64,000 nt of DNA from Ruminiclostridium sp. (GCA_017625405.1 JAGALB010000058.1:1-64000), one strand, 5' to 3'; positions 52,914 through 62,483 are shown, numbered from the stretch's first letter. The notes: generated by a model not told the origin, from the letters alone. A program made the numbers and translations.

Positions 52914-52941
52914 AAAAAAGCACCCGGAAGGGTGCTTTTTT
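52914..52941 (+). terminator. metK terminator
   Basis: AAAAAAGCACCC and GGGTGCTTTTTT pair around GGAA. Confidence 0.9.
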
Positions 52942-52963
52942 GATGGACAAAGGCTCTCAAAAC

Positions 52964-53035
52964 ACGAGCGAAGCGAGGAATAAAAGTTTTCGGTGCAGCT
53001 TGCTGCTTGACTTCTTTACAAAAGGCTTGAAAAAT
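52964..53035 (+). repeat. dispersed hairpin repeat, copy C (expanded)
   Basis: It has the CGAGCGAAGCGAG prefix and AAAAGTTTTCGGT of copy B, then an inserted GCAGC-TT-GCTGC hairpin in place of part of the left arm, and ends with ACAAAAGGCTTGAAAAATC. Confidence 0.8.
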
Positions 53036-53100
53036 CTTTTAAAAAACTCCAATAATTTACAGTTCTCTTCCGTCTTATATTATGAAAGGGGTTGATAGAG

Positions 53101-53613
53101 TTGACCGATAAAGAGCTTTCCGGAAAGCTTATATTACTTAAATCGGGCGATAAGAACGCTTTTGAAGAGATATATCATGAAATAAATACCGCCGCATATA
53201 CCGTTGCCTACCGTATCACGGGCGACAGGCATCTGGCGGAGGATATTATTCAGGAATTCTTTGTGAAGCTGTATAGAAAGCCGCCTGAATCACCGCTTGA
53301 GAAGCCCCGTGCCTATCTGCTCAGAATGGTACATAATCTTACCATAGACAAGCTGGAAAAAGCACATATGAATATTGACGATTGCGAGAATATGCTGTCC
53401 GATAAAACGGATGATGCCGATGCACGGATTGACCTTGAAAGAGCCTTTGAAAAATTAAGCTCTGAAGAAAGGCAGCTTATTACGCTGCATCTGAACGGCG
53501 GCTTTAAGTTCCGTGAAATTGCGGAAATTATGAATATTCCCACAGGTACTGCTTTGTGGCGGTACAGAAAGGCGATAAACAAGCTTCGTAATATATTGAA
53601 CGGAGGAGAATAA
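53101..53613 (+). CDS. ECF-type RNA polymerase sigma factor, TTG start
   Basis: The 170-residue protein has region 2 (about 20-85; DRHLAEDIIQEFFVKLYR) and region 4 (about 115-165; ERQLITLHLNGGFKFREIAEIMNIPTGTALWRYRKAINKLR in full, with its HTH). Size and order fit an ECF sigma factor. TTG at 53101 lies nine bases after GAAAGGGG; TTG at 53092 is too close. The next gene begins inside its stop codon (TAATG) and encodes a secreted-facing membrane protein, which could be its signal partner. No anti-sigma zinc motif is seen there. Confidence 0.85.
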   Translation: MTDKELSGKLILLKSGDKNAFEEIYHEINTAAYTVAYRITGDRHLAEDIIQEFFVKLYRKPPESPLEKPRAYLLRMVHNLTIDKLEKAHMNIDDCENMLSDKTDDADARIDLERAFEKLSSEERQLITLHLNGGFKFREIAEIMNIPTGTALWRYRKAINKLRNILNGGE

Positions 53614-54791
53614 TGAGAAAACCATTTTTAACTGCCTTATCGGCTGTGTTATGTCTTAATTTTTCTGTCTGCGCTTCGGCTGCGGTTGCTGAGGAAACGG
53701 CAGTGGAAACCGCTGTTCCCGCAACGGAAATTTCCGTTGCCGATGATTTTTACAGCACCGAAGAAGGCGGACTTGTACCCACATATACTGATGATACAAT
53801 CGAGCCTTCCTTTACACTTTCCGAGGAAGAATATACAGGGGCTGTTCCCGAAGAAACCTTCAAGGTTTATCCGCCTGACTACATAGGCGGATACGAAATC
53901 GTTCCTGCTACCCGTGAGGATGGCACTCCTATCGCAAAATATCTGACAATGGGCGATTTGTATCAGGCGTGGTTTGAAAACGAAGAATATGAATATCATT
54001 ATCCCGATTATGTCTGCGGCGTATGGACAGAAACAGGGGATATGTCCGAGCTTGTTGTAGCTGTAACAAAGGACGAAGCAGGTGAAGCAGGCAAGCAGGA
54101 AATACTTTCCCTTATCGAAAATGACGCTTCCGTAAAATTCACCTATCAGAGCTATACCTATAAGGAGCTGCGACAGTTACAGGATGAGCTTTCTCAGTTT
54201 ATGGGCGACGAATCGGGCATTTACGGTATGGGCGTCAATCAAATGGACAACAAGGTTCATGCCGATATTGATATGAGCAATCCCAATGCAGAAATGTATG
54301 TGGAGAAGCTTCTCGGACAGTACGGCGATAAGCTTGTATTTGAAGCAGGAAGCGGTATTACCTTTGACTGCCAGTCCGAAGGTCTTATAGACAGTGTAGG
54401 CGGCGGTATGGACGGTGCCGTGTATACGCCTTCAATCGGCGGTGATGAAACAGTTGCTGAAATCGGAGCATACGACGCAGGCGGCGGTTATCAGAATGTG
54501 CCTACCGTAACCATAGAAGAGCTGGGGATTACTACGACTATTACTCCTGCGCCCGCTTCCGAACCTGATAACAGGCTGTGGATTTTTGCGGTATGTGCGG
54601 CAGCGGTTGTTGTACTGGGTGCTGTAATATTATTTGCAGTAAACAGGGCGAGAGTGAAGCAGACTACCGCAGGTGTTGTTGCTGAGGGCGGCAGACTTAC
54701 CGCAGGTGATACCGAAACGATTGTGAAGAAAAGCGTTGAAACACCGCAGAGAGATATTCTCGGTGCGGTAATGGAAGAGATTGAAAAATAA
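53613..54791 (+). CDS. membrane protein coupled to the ECF sigma factor
   Basis: The 392-residue protein has a signal peptide (1-24), an outer domain of about 290 residues rich in acidic residues, one helix (about 320-345) and a short basic tail inside. No family is recognised, and the tail is too short for a usual anti-sigma domain. It shares its ATG with the sigma gene stop (TAATG). It is likely the output or partner of the sigma factor. It is closed by a terminator. Confidence 0.8.
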   Translation: MRKPFLTALSAVLCLNFSVCASAAVAEETAVETAVPATEISVADDFYSTEEGGLVPTYTDDTIEPSFTLSEEEYTGAVPEETFKVYPPDYIGGYEIVPATREDGTPIAKYLTMGDLYQAWFENEEYEYHYPDYVCGVWTETGDMSELVVAVTKDEAGEAGKQEILSLIENDASVKFTYQSYTYKELRQLQDELSQFMGDESGIYGMGVNQMDNKVHADIDMSNPNAEMYVEKLLGQYGDKLVFEAGSGITFDCQSEGLIDSVGGGMDGAVYTPSIGGDETVAEIGAYDAGGGYQNVPTVTIEELGITTTITPAPASEPDNRLWIFAVCAAAVVVLGAVILFAVNRARVKQTTAGVVAEGGRLTAGDTETIVKKSVETPQRDILGAVMEEIEK

Positions 54792-54792
54792 C

Positions 54793-54822
54793 AAAAAAGG
54801 CAGGTCGGTGACCTGCCTTTTT
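54793..54822 (+). terminator. terminator of the sigma-factor operon
   Basis: AAAAAAGGCAGGTC and GACCTGCCTTTTT pair around GGT. Confidence 0.9.
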
Positions 54823-54846
54823 GTATTGTTTTTAGTTTTATTTCTG

Positions 54847-54875
54847 TTGACAAAAAATGTCGGTTGTGGTACAAT
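54847..54875 (+). promoter_or_regulatory. purL promoter
   Basis: TTGACA and TACAAT are separated by 17 bases. No purine riboswitch core was found in the leader. Confidence 0.75.
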
Positions 54876-54948
54876 TAAAATGATATTTTATGCGGAAAAC
54901 CGCTGAAAAATTATACTTCCATGTGTAAACAAGGAGAAAGGACAGTTT

Positions 54949-57900
54949 ATGTCAGTTTATCGTATTTATGTTGAAAAGAAGCCGCAGTTTGCGGTTGAGG
55001 GCGAGTCACTTTTATCTGACCTCCGTACCTCTCTCAGAATCGAAGGCGTTACAGGCGCAAGAATCGTGAACCGTTACGACGTTGAAGACATTTCCAAGGA
55101 AAATCTTGAGCGTTCTATCCCCACAGTTTTCTCTGAGCCTCCCGTTGATGATGTTTACTACGATCTCCCCGTAATCGGCGAGAATGAACGTATGTTTGCC
55201 GTTGAATTCCTCCCCGGCCAGTTCGACCAGAGAGCCGACAGTGCTGCACAGTGCATCCAGATGCTCTGTCAGGGTGACCAGCCTGCTGTAAAGTATGCAA
55301 AGATCTATATTTTAAGCGGCAGTATCACAGATGAAGAATTCGCAAAGATCAAGAAGTATCTTATCAACGCTGTTGAATCCAGAGAATGCGGCTATGAAGA
55401 ATACGAAACACTTAAGGTAAAGTATGATATTCCTACCGAGGTTGCAACCTTAGACGGCTTCCTTGACCTTGACAAGGACGGTCTTGCTGACTTTGTAAAG
55501 AGCTACGGCCTTGCAATGGACAACGATGACATAAAGTTCTGCCAGGATTATTTCAAGACAGAAAACCGCAACCCCACAATTACAGAAATCCGTATGATTG
55601 ATACATACTGGTCTGACCACTGCCGTCACACCACATTCGGTACAATCATTGACAAGGCTGATATTGAAGCTCCTTATATTGCTGAAACATACAAGGAATA
55701 CAAGGTAAACCGTGAAGAGCTCGGCAGAGGCAGCAAGCCTGTATGCCTTATGGACATTGCTACACTTGCAGCAAAGAAGCTCAAGGCTGACGGCCTTATG
55801 CCCGACCTTGACGAAAGCGAAGAAATCAACGCATGCTCCGTAAAGATCACTGTTGACGTTGACGGTAAGGACGAAGAATGGCTCCTTATGTTCAAAAACG
55901 AAACACATAACCACCCCACAGAAATCGAGCCTTTCGGCGGTGCGGCTACCTGTCTCGGCGGCGCAATCCGTGACCCCCTTTCTGGCCGTGCTTATGTATA
56001 CCAGGCTATGCGTGTAACAGGCGCATCTGATCCACTTCTCCCTGTTTCCGAAACAATCGAGGGCAAGTTACCTCCCAGAAAGATTACAACAACCGCTGCT
56101 GCAGGTTATTCCTCCTACGGTAACCAGATCGGTCTTGCAACAGGTCACGTTGCAGAACTCTATCACCCCGGTTACATGGCTAAGCGTATGGAAATCGGTG
56201 CAGTTATTGCGGCTGCTCCTGCTGACCACGTAAGACGTGAAAGACCCGCTCCCGGCGACGTTATCGTACTCCTCGGCGGACGTACAGGGCGTGACGGCTG
56301 CGGCGGTGCAACAGGCTCCTCCAAGTCCCACAGCGTAGAATCCCTTGAATCCTGCGGTGCAGAAGTTCAGAAGGGTAATGCTCCTATCGAAAGAAAGCTC
56401 CAGCGTTTATTCAGAAAGCGTGAAGCTACAACATTAATCAAGAGATGTAACGACTTCGGCGCAGGCGGTGTATCCGTTGCTATCGGTGAGCTTGCAGACG
56501 GTCTTACAATCGACCTTAACGCAGTTCCCAAGAAGTATGACGGTCTTGACGGTACAGAGCTTGCAATTTCCGAATCCCAGGAAAGAATGGCAGTTGTTGT
56601 TGACAAGAACGATGTTGAAAAGTTCATTGAGCTTGCAGGCGTTGAAAACCTTGAAGCAACTCCCGTAGCAGTAGTTGAAGCTGAGCCCAGACTCAGAATG
56701 AACTGGAACGGCAAGACAATCTGCGATATTTCCCGTGAATTCTTAAACTCCAACGGTGCGGAAAAGCATACAGAAATTGCTGTTCCCAACCCCACAGTTT
56801 CCTATAAGACAGAATACAAGAATACAGCAGAAGACTGGGAAAAGCTTGCTACTGACCTTAACGTATGCTCTCAGAGAGCACTTGTTCAGCGTTTTGACTC
56901 CACAGTCGGCGCAGCAACAGTTCTTATGCCTTTCGCAGGTAAGACACAGCAGACTCCCGTACAGGCTATGGCTGCCAAGATTCCCGTGCTTGACGCAAAG
57001 ACAACAACAGCCTCCCTTATGGGTTGGGGCTACAACCCTGCTGTTGCAGTTCAGTCTCCCTACCACAGCGCAATGCTTGCAGTAATCGAATCTATCGCTA
57101 AGATTGTAGCGGCAGGCGGTTCCTACAAGAAGTGCTGGCTTACATTCCAGGAATATTTTGAAAGAACACAGGGTACACCCTCACGCTGGGGCAAGCCCTT
57201 CAGCGCACTCCTCGGCGCATACAAGGCACAGCTTGAGCTTGGCTGCGGCGCTATCGGCGGTAAGGACTCCATGAGCGGTACATTTGAAGATATCGATGTA
57301 CCTCCCACACTTGTTTCCTTTGCAGTATCCACAGCAAAGGCTGACAAGATTATTTCCGCAGAATTCAAGTGTCCCTTCAGCAAGATCTATGTTGTAAAGC
57401 CTGAATATGATGCAGATATGCTCCCCGTATTCGACAGCGTTAAGAAGACATTTGATATTGTTGAAAAGGCTATTGCTGAAGGCAAGGCTATTTCCGTATG
57501 GTCCTATGCAAACGGCGGTCTTGCGGAAGGTATCTTTAAGATGTCCCTCGGTAATCGTATCGGTGCTAAGCTTCAGAAGCTTTCCGATGACGAGCTGTTC
57601 TCACTCTGCTACGGCGCATTCATCATCGAAGCAAATGGTGTAATCGAAGGTGCAACCCTTATCGGTGAAACTATCGATGAATACAAGATTTACAGCGGTG
57701 ATACCGTTATTGATATGGCTGAGCTTGAAAAGAAGTGGGATGCTGTTCTTGAACCTATCTTCCGTGACAGCGTAAAGAAGATGCCTGCTCCCGAAAAGAT
57801 CAGCTACAAGGGCGGCTGCACAAACATCTGCGCTCCCGCAAACAAGATTGCAAAGCCCAGAGTTCTTATCCCTGCATTCCCCGGTACAAACGGCGAATAC

Positions 57901-58650
57901 GATATGGCTGACGCATTCAACCGTTACGGCGGTATCTCCACTCAGTTCGTAATCAGAAACCTTGACGCATCCGCTATGGAAGAATCCGTAGACGCATTCG
58001 CAGAGCTCATCAAGCAGAGCCAGATCATTGCTGTTCCCGGCGGCTTCAGCGGCGGTGACGAGCCCGAAGGTTCCGGTAAGTTCATCAACGCATTCTTCCG
58101 CAACCCCAAGGTAAAGGAAGCCGTACACGAAATGCTCTACAAGCGTGACGGTCTTATGCTGGGTATCTGTAACGGTTTCCAGGCACTTATCAAGCTCGGC
58201 CTTGTGCCCTTCGGCGAAATCGTGCCTCTTACAGCAGAAAGCCCCACACTTACATTCAACACAATCGGCAGACACCAGTCCCAGCTTGTCAATACAAGAA
58301 TCTGTACAGACAAGACTCCCTGGCTCATGCACTGCAAGGTTGATGAAATCTACACAATCCCGATTTCTCACGGTGAAGGCCGCTTCGTTGCAAGCGATGA
58401 GGTTATCAGAAAGCTTATCGAAAACGGACAGGTTGCAACCCAGTACGTTGACCTTGAAGGCAATCCTACAATGGATTTACGCTACAACCCCAACAGCTCC
58501 ATGTACGCTATCGAGGGTATCATTTCTCCCGATGGCCGTGTATTCGGTAAGATGGGTCACAGTGAACGTATCTCCGACAACTGCTGCGTAAACGTAGACG
58601 GTAAGAAGGAACAGCCTATGTTCAAGGGCGGTATTGATTACTTCGCATAA
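54949..58650 (+). CDS. purL: phosphoribosylformylglycinamidine synthase, single-chain
   Basis: The 1233-residue enzyme makes FGAM from FGAR, glutamine and ATP in purine synthesis. The order is an N-terminal PurS-like part, linker, synthetase with NETHNHPTEIEPFGGAATCLGG (motif shown in part), a second synthetase-like half, and a C-terminal class I glutaminase. The glutaminase has its cysteine in MLGICNGFQALIKLG and a histidine in ISHGEGRF. This is the large fused form rather than the split PurS/Q/L of Bacillus. It stands alone, not in a pur operon. RBS GGAGAAAGGACAG. Confidence 0.97.
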   Translation: MSVYRIYVEKKPQFAVEGESLLSDLRTSLRIEGVTGARIVNRYDVEDISKENLERSIPTVFSEPPVDDVYYDLPVIGENERMFAVEFLPGQFDQRADSAAQCIQMLCQGDQPAVKYAKIYILSGSITDEEFAKIKKYLINAVESRECGYEEYETLKVKYDIPTEVATLDGFLDLDKDGLADFVKSYGLAMDNDDIKFCQDYFKTENRNPTITEIRMIDTYWSDHCRHTTFGTIIDKADIEAPYIAETYKEYKVNREELGRGSKPVCLMDIATLAAKKLKADGLMPDLDESEEINACSVKITVDVDGKDEEWLLMFKNETHNHPTEIEPFGGAATCLGGAIRDPLSGRAYVYQAMRVTGASDPLLPVSETIEGKLPPRKITTTAAAGYSSYGNQIGLATGHVAELYHPGYMAKRMEIGAVIAAAPADHVRRERPAPGDVIVLLGGRTGRDGCGGATGSSKSHSVESLESCGAEVQKGNAPIERKLQRLFRKREATTLIKRCNDFGAGGVSVAIGELADGLTIDLNAVPKKYDGLDGTELAISESQERMAVVVDKNDVEKFIELAGVENLEATPVAVVEAEPRLRMNWNGKTICDISREFLNSNGAEKHTEIAVPNPTVSYKTEYKNTAEDWEKLATDLNVCSQRALVQRFDSTVGAATVLMPFAGKTQQTPVQAMAAKIPVLDAKTTTASLMGWGYNPAVAVQSPYHSAMLAVIESIAKIVAAGGSYKKCWLTFQEYFERTQGTPSRWGKPFSALLGAYKAQLELGCGAIGGKDSMSGTFEDIDVPPTLVSFAVSTAKADKIISAEFKCPFSKIYVVKPEYDADMLPVFDSVKKTFDIVEKAIAEGKAISVWSYANGGLAEGIFKMSLGNRIGAKLQKLSDDELFSLCYGAFIIEANGVIEGATLIGETIDEYKIYSGDTVIDMAELEKKWDAVLEPIFRDSVKKMPAPEKISYKGGCTNICAPANKIAKPRVLIPAFPGTNGEYDMADAFNRYGGISTQFVIRNLDASAMEESVDAFAELIKQSQIIAVPGGFSGGDEPEGSGKFINAFFRNPKVKEAVHEMLYKRDGLMLGICNGFQALIKLGLVPFGEIVPLTAESPTLTFNTIGRHQSQLVNTRICTDKTPWLMHCKVDEIYTIPISHGEGRFVASDEVIRKLIENGQVATQYVDLEGNPTMDLRYNPNSSMYAIEGIISPDGRVFGKMGHSERISDNCCVNVDGKKEQPMFKGGIDYFA

Positions 58651-58658
58651 TAAAGATA

Positions 58659-58691
58659 AAACCCTGCAAGGGCAGAGCCTTTGCAGGGTTT
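58659..58691 (+). terminator. purL terminator
   Basis: AAACCCTGCAAGGGC and its near-perfect complement form a 15-bp stem. Only a short TTTA follows, so strength is uncertain. Confidence 0.7.
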
Positions 58692-58709
58692 AAAAATATG
58701 GAGGGGAAT

Positions 58710-59579
58710 ATGAAATTTGCGTTGAAATACTGGTGGGACAGTTATAAGTATATGCTTAAGCTGATTCCGAAAGATGTCCTGAAATTTTCTCTTGGTATAC
58801 TTGTGTTCCGTCTGATTATGATGGCAATAGACCGTTTTCCTGAAGGCTGGATAATTGATGTGGTATGTTGGACAGCGGGTGCGGTTATATTTGCTTATCT
58901 GCTGTTTGCGGTGCTATGCTTCATTGAAGCATATAAGCATAGCAAAGTGTATGGTATTCTTGATAAAAAGGGTTTCTGCCCTGAATATCTTTCTGCTTTT
59001 GAAAAAGCCTTCATAATCGGTAAGCCTGTGAACAATGGTATGCATATAAGCTATGCTTTAGCTCATATGGAGTTGAAAAATTATGAGACGGCTCTGGAAA
59101 TCCTGAACAGACTCAGAGTGCCCGAAAGTGATATTAATCAGCGTGCGTCGTATATATTCACATATATGATGTTGGCAGTAAAAATGGATAATTCCGCTAT
59201 GGCGGATGATGTGTGGCGCTGTAATCAGAATTTTATCAATGCGAACATTAATAATCCCGTTCTGGATATGCACGGCAATCAATTGTATCTTGCAATGGTG
59301 TATGCAGACTGTGCGGCAAAACGATACGAGCGTGCGCTGAAAACCTGCGGGGATGTGCTTGCGGTTTATCCTGAGAGTGTTACGGACGGTGGCAGATTTG
59401 ATTTTCTGGTTATGAAGATTTATTCTTTAAAACAACTTGGCAAGGATAATGAAGCACAAAGCACCTTGCAGGAGTTTTATTCGGAAATCAGGGAATGGAA
59501 GCCTTCCTTTGAGTATTTATACAATGAGCTTATACAAAACGCCGAAAAGGCAATAAGAGGCGAAATACCTGTATTATAA
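58710..59579 (+). CDS. membrane protein with TPR-like C-terminal domain
   Basis: The 289-residue protein has two helices (about 22-40 and 50-75) and a cytoplasmic helical region. Repeats such as ALAHMELKNYETALEILNRL and MVYADCAAKRYERALKTCGD look like TPRs. It probably scaffolds other proteins, but no partner is known. GGAGGGG lies close before the ATG at 58710; ATG 58698 overlaps that site. It is followed 12 bases later by another small membrane protein. Confidence 0.7.
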   Translation: MKFALKYWWDSYKYMLKLIPKDVLKFSLGILVFRLIMMAIDRFPEGWIIDVVCWTAGAVIFAYLLFAVLCFIEAYKHSKVYGILDKKGFCPEYLSAFEKAFIIGKPVNNGMHISYALAHMELKNYETALEILNRLRVPESDINQRASYIFTYMMLAVKMDNSAMADDVWRCNQNFINANINNPVLDMHGNQLYLAMVYADCAAKRYERALKTCGDVLAVYPESVTDGGRFDFLVMKIYSLKQLGKDNEAQSTLQEFYSEIREWKPSFEYLYNELIQNAEKAIRGEIPVL

Positions 59580-59591
59580 CAGGAGGACAAT

Positions 59592-60038
59592 ATGGACGCA
59601 ATCATAGCAGCAGTTATATGTATTATTGCAGGGCTTTTATTTATAGGGATAATGGTGTATCACCGCTATTTCAAAAACTTTGTTCCGAATCCTGAAAAAT
59701 GGGGCAGAACAAGGGCTAAAATAACGGGCAGACACCACTATCAGGAGAAAAACACCAGCAGACACAGCACTACTCCGTATCGTGACTGTTATGAAAAAAG
59801 CATTGTCTACACCGTTGACGGAGTGACTTACAAAAAGTATGTGGATGATACCGAAAACGGTGCGGTACATATTTACTATAAGCTTAAAAATCCTAATGTC
59901 ATAAGAACTGTCAGCGAAATAAAAAGAGAAAAACAGGAGGCAAGAAATTCACGCGGCTTCGGAATGGTGATTTTTTTTGCTGCAATTCCGCTTATTACAG
60001 GCGTGTGTATCCTGCTTACAATTATATTTGATTTATAA
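59592..60038 (+). CDS. small DUF3592-like membrane protein
   Basis: The 148-residue protein has a helix at each end (about 3-25 and 124-146). The outer loop has YRDCYEKSIVYTVDGVTYKK and VHIYYKLKNPNVIR, like DUF3592 proteins (small two-helix membrane proteins of unknown role). RBS CAGGAGGACAAT. It shares a bidirectional terminator with the next, opposite gene. Confidence 0.65.
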   Translation: MDAIIAAVICIIAGLLFIGIMVYHRYFKNFVPNPEKWGRTRAKITGRHHYQEKNTSRHSTTPYRDCYEKSIVYTVDGVTYKKYVDDTENGAVHIYYKLKNPNVIRTVSEIKREKQEARNSRGFGMVIFFAAIPLITGVCILLTIIFDL

Positions 60039-60076
60039 AAAAACGCAGTAAATGCATTGCATTTACTGCGTTTTTT
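60037..60076. terminator. bidirectional terminator
   Basis: AAAAAACGCAGTAAATG and its exact complement form a stem flanked by A and T runs between converging genes. Confidence 0.85.
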
Positions 60077-60404
60077 ATAGTCCGAAAAGTATCACGAATC
60101 TGTTTTCACTTACAGCCTCCGTAAGCAGCTTTTTAAGCACCTGAAGTTTATCATTTCCTGTAATCATATCAGCAATAATTGCCGAGGATTCGGGCGGAAT
60201 AAGATTTATTCCCGCCATAGCTATTCCGTCAGCTTTTTTGTCAAGAGTGTGCCAGTAAACAGTGCCTTTGAATTCACCCAGAAAAGGGTCAAAATCGTCG
60301 TCTTCGACAGCTACAAGCCGAGGGTAGTTTTCAGGGTCGTAGTCGTCATATCTTCTGCCGTTTTCAGGCGGATTTTCCATAATTCCGAATTCATATTTTG
60401 CCAT
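60075..60404 (-). CDS. hypothetical protein, 109 residues
   Basis: No family is recognised. The sequence is acidic (YDDYDPENYPRLVAVEDDDFD near the start) with a C-terminal helical part. No signal peptide or membrane helix is seen. RBS GAGAGGAAAAA precedes the ATG. It is convergent with the DUF3592-like gene and divergent from fucI. It may be a small cytoplasmic protein. Confidence 0.6.
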   Translation of the reverse strand: MAKYEFGIMENPPENGRRYDDYDPENYPRLVAVEDDDFDPFLGEFKGTVYWHTLDKKADGIAMAGINLIPPESSAIIADMITGNDKLQVLKKLLTEAVSENRFVILFGL

Positions 60405-60493
60405 ATTTTTTCCTCTCTTTCATGTTTTAATTATATCATTTCAAGGGCTGCAAGTCAACAGATGATAATTTGTTGAAAAGCGGTAAAAAACTC

Positions 60494-60522
60494 TTGCATT
60501 TTCTGCAGGATTTTGGTATAAT
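60494..60522 (+). promoter_or_regulatory. fucI promoter
   Basis: TTGCAT and TATAAT are separated by 17 bases. Confidence 0.7.
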
Positions 60523-60536
60523 CATAAGTGAATTCA

Positions 60537-60550
60537 TGCAATCGTTTTCA
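60537..60550 (+). promoter_or_regulatory. cre/LacI-family-like operator at fucI
   Basis: TGCAATCGTTTTCA matches 13 of 14 positions of the cre consensus and starts 14 bases after the -10 box. It shares AATCGTTTTCA with the xylB operator. Confidence 0.55.
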
Positions 60551-60589
60551 TACGGTTGTTAAAAGGAAGATATGAAAGGAAAAAATACT

Positions 60590-62365
60590 ATGTTAGCTAA
60601 AATTGGTATCAGACCAGTAATTGACGGCAGACAGTTCGGCATCAGGGAAAGCCTTGAAGTTCAGACAATGGAGCTTGCCAAAATTGCGGCGGATTTTATC
60701 ACGAAGAATGTTCGTCATGCAAGCGGTGAGCCTGTTGAATGCGTTATCGCTGACAGCACAATCGGCGGTATTGCGGAAAGTGCTGCATGCCGTGAAAAAT
60801 TTTCAAAGGAAAACGTTGTTGCAACACTTACAGTTTCTCCCTGCTGGTGCTATGTAACACAGGTTATTGACGAAGACCCCAACACAATCAAGGCTGTATG
60901 GGGCTTTAACGGCACAGAGCGTCCCGGTGCGGTATTCCTTGCTGCGGCTATGTCTGCATACGCACAGAACGGCATGCCCTGCTTCTCTATTTACGGCCAC
61001 GATGTAAAGGATATCGGCGACAAGGAAATTCCCGATGATGTGGCGGAAAAGATTCTCCGCTTTGCAAAGTGCGCAACTGCAATCGGTGACATCAGGGCAA
61101 AGAGCTATGTGAATATCGGTGCGGTTTCCATGGGTATTGCAGGCTCATACTGCAATGAAGATTTCTTCCGTTCCTACCTTGGTATGCATGTTGAATGGGT
61201 GGATATGTCCGAAATTATCCGCCGTGAAAAGCTGGGTATCTACGATGAAGCAGAATACGAAAAGGCACTTGCGTGGATAAAGGAAAACTGCAAGGAGGGC
61301 AGGGATGTAAACCCCACACCCGGTATGTTCTATCAGAGAACACATCTTACAGACGAAGAAAAGGAAGAAAACTGGAAGTTTATTGCCAAGATGACCTGTA
61401 TTTTCATGGATATCATGCACGGTAACGACAAGCTTGCGGAAAAGGGCTGGCTTGAAGAAGCAAAGGGCAAGAATGCAATTCTCGGCGGCTTCCAGGGACA
61501 GAGGAACTGGACTGATTTCATGCCCAATGCAGACTTCAGCGAAGCTATCTTAAACTCTACCTTTGACTGGAACGGTAAGCGTGAGCCTATGCCTTTCGCA
61601 ACCGAAAACGACGGTCTTAACGGCGTTACATTACTGTTTTTGCATCAGCTTACAAACAAGGCTGCAATCTTTGCAGACGTAAGAACCTACTGGTCGCCTG
61701 CAGCTGTTGAAAGAGTTACAGGCTGGAAGCCTGAGGGTGTTGCGGCTAACGGTTTTATACATATGATCAACAGCGGCGCGGCTGCTCTTGACGGCACAGG
61801 TGCAGTTACAAATGAAGACGGCGAAAACATCATGAAGGAATGGTGGAATATGACCGACAAGGATATCAAGGACTGCCTTGACAACACCAAGTGGTGCTGT
61901 GCAAACCTCGGTTATTTCCGTGGCGGCGGATTCTCCTCCAGCTTCTCCACAAAGGGAGTTATGCCCTGCACATTCGCAAGAGTGAACTATGTAAAGAATC
62001 TGGGCCCGACAATCCAGATTGTTGAAGGCTACACTGTTGAGCTTCCCGAAGATGTGAACAAGACTCTTCTTGAAAGAACCGACCCCACATGGCCTTCCAC
62101 ATGGTTTGCACCTATCTGCAACAATGAGGCCTGCAAGGATGTTTACACAGTTATGGCTAACTGGGGTGCAAATCACGGTGCATTCGTTTACGGCCACGTA
62201 GGCGACGATCTTATTACACTGGCTTCGATGCTGAGAATTCCCGTATCTCTCCACAATGTGGCAGAAGGCAGAATCTTCCGTCCTCACGCATGGACAGCTT
62301 TCGGCACACAGGATACCGAGGGCGCAGATTACAGAGCGTGTGCGGCGTATGGTAGTCTTTATTAA
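60590..62365 (+). CDS. fucI: L-fucose isomerase
   Basis: The 591-residue enzyme interconverts L-fucose and L-fuculose, the first step of fucose breakdown. It has KIGIRPVIDGRQFGIRESLE at the start, the metal-site glutamate and aspartate region in ENWKFIAKMTCIFMDIM and QGQRNWTDFMPNADF, and GGGFSSSFSTKG. The length matches FucI of other bacteria. AAAGGA lies ten bases before the ATG at 60590, while the ATG at 60572 is also possible. No fucK or fucA is in view. Host or diet glycan fucose is the likely substrate. Confidence 0.94.
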   Translation: MLAKIGIRPVIDGRQFGIRESLEVQTMELAKIAADFITKNVRHASGEPVECVIADSTIGGIAESAACREKFSKENVVATLTVSPCWCYVTQVIDEDPNTIKAVWGFNGTERPGAVFLAAAMSAYAQNGMPCFSIYGHDVKDIGDKEIPDDVAEKILRFAKCATAIGDIRAKSYVNIGAVSMGIAGSYCNEDFFRSYLGMHVEWVDMSEIIRREKLGIYDEAEYEKALAWIKENCKEGRDVNPTPGMFYQRTHLTDEEKEENWKFIAKMTCIFMDIMHGNDKLAEKGWLEEAKGKNAILGGFQGQRNWTDFMPNADFSEAILNSTFDWNGKREPMPFATENDGLNGVTLLFLHQLTNKAAIFADVRTYWSPAAVERVTGWKPEGVAANGFIHMINSGAAALDGTGAVTNEDGENIMKEWWNMTDKDIKDCLDNTKWCCANLGYFRGGGFSSSFSTKGVMPCTFARVNYVKNLGPTIQIVEGYTVELPEDVNKTLLERTDPTWPSTWFAPICNNEACKDVYTVMANWGANHGAFVYGHVGDDLITLASMLRIPVSLHNVAEGRIFRPHAWTAFGTQDTEGADYRACAAYGSLY

Positions 62366-62443
62366 TTGACAATATGTACAGGCAGGCGGGCAATCCGTCT
62401 GCCTGTTTTGTTGATTTATTATCTATAAATAATGCAAAAAAGC

Positions 62444-62472
62444 TTGAATTAAGAGGAGAAATGTGATATAAT
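62444..62472 (+). promoter_or_regulatory. rml promoter
   Basis: TTGAAT and TATAAT are separated by 17 bases. Confidence 0.65.
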
Positions 62473-62483
62473 AAATCTATATA

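Noticed and set aside
54876..54948. Purine riboswitch for purL
   Set aside because: The short leader holds no purine aptamer core.
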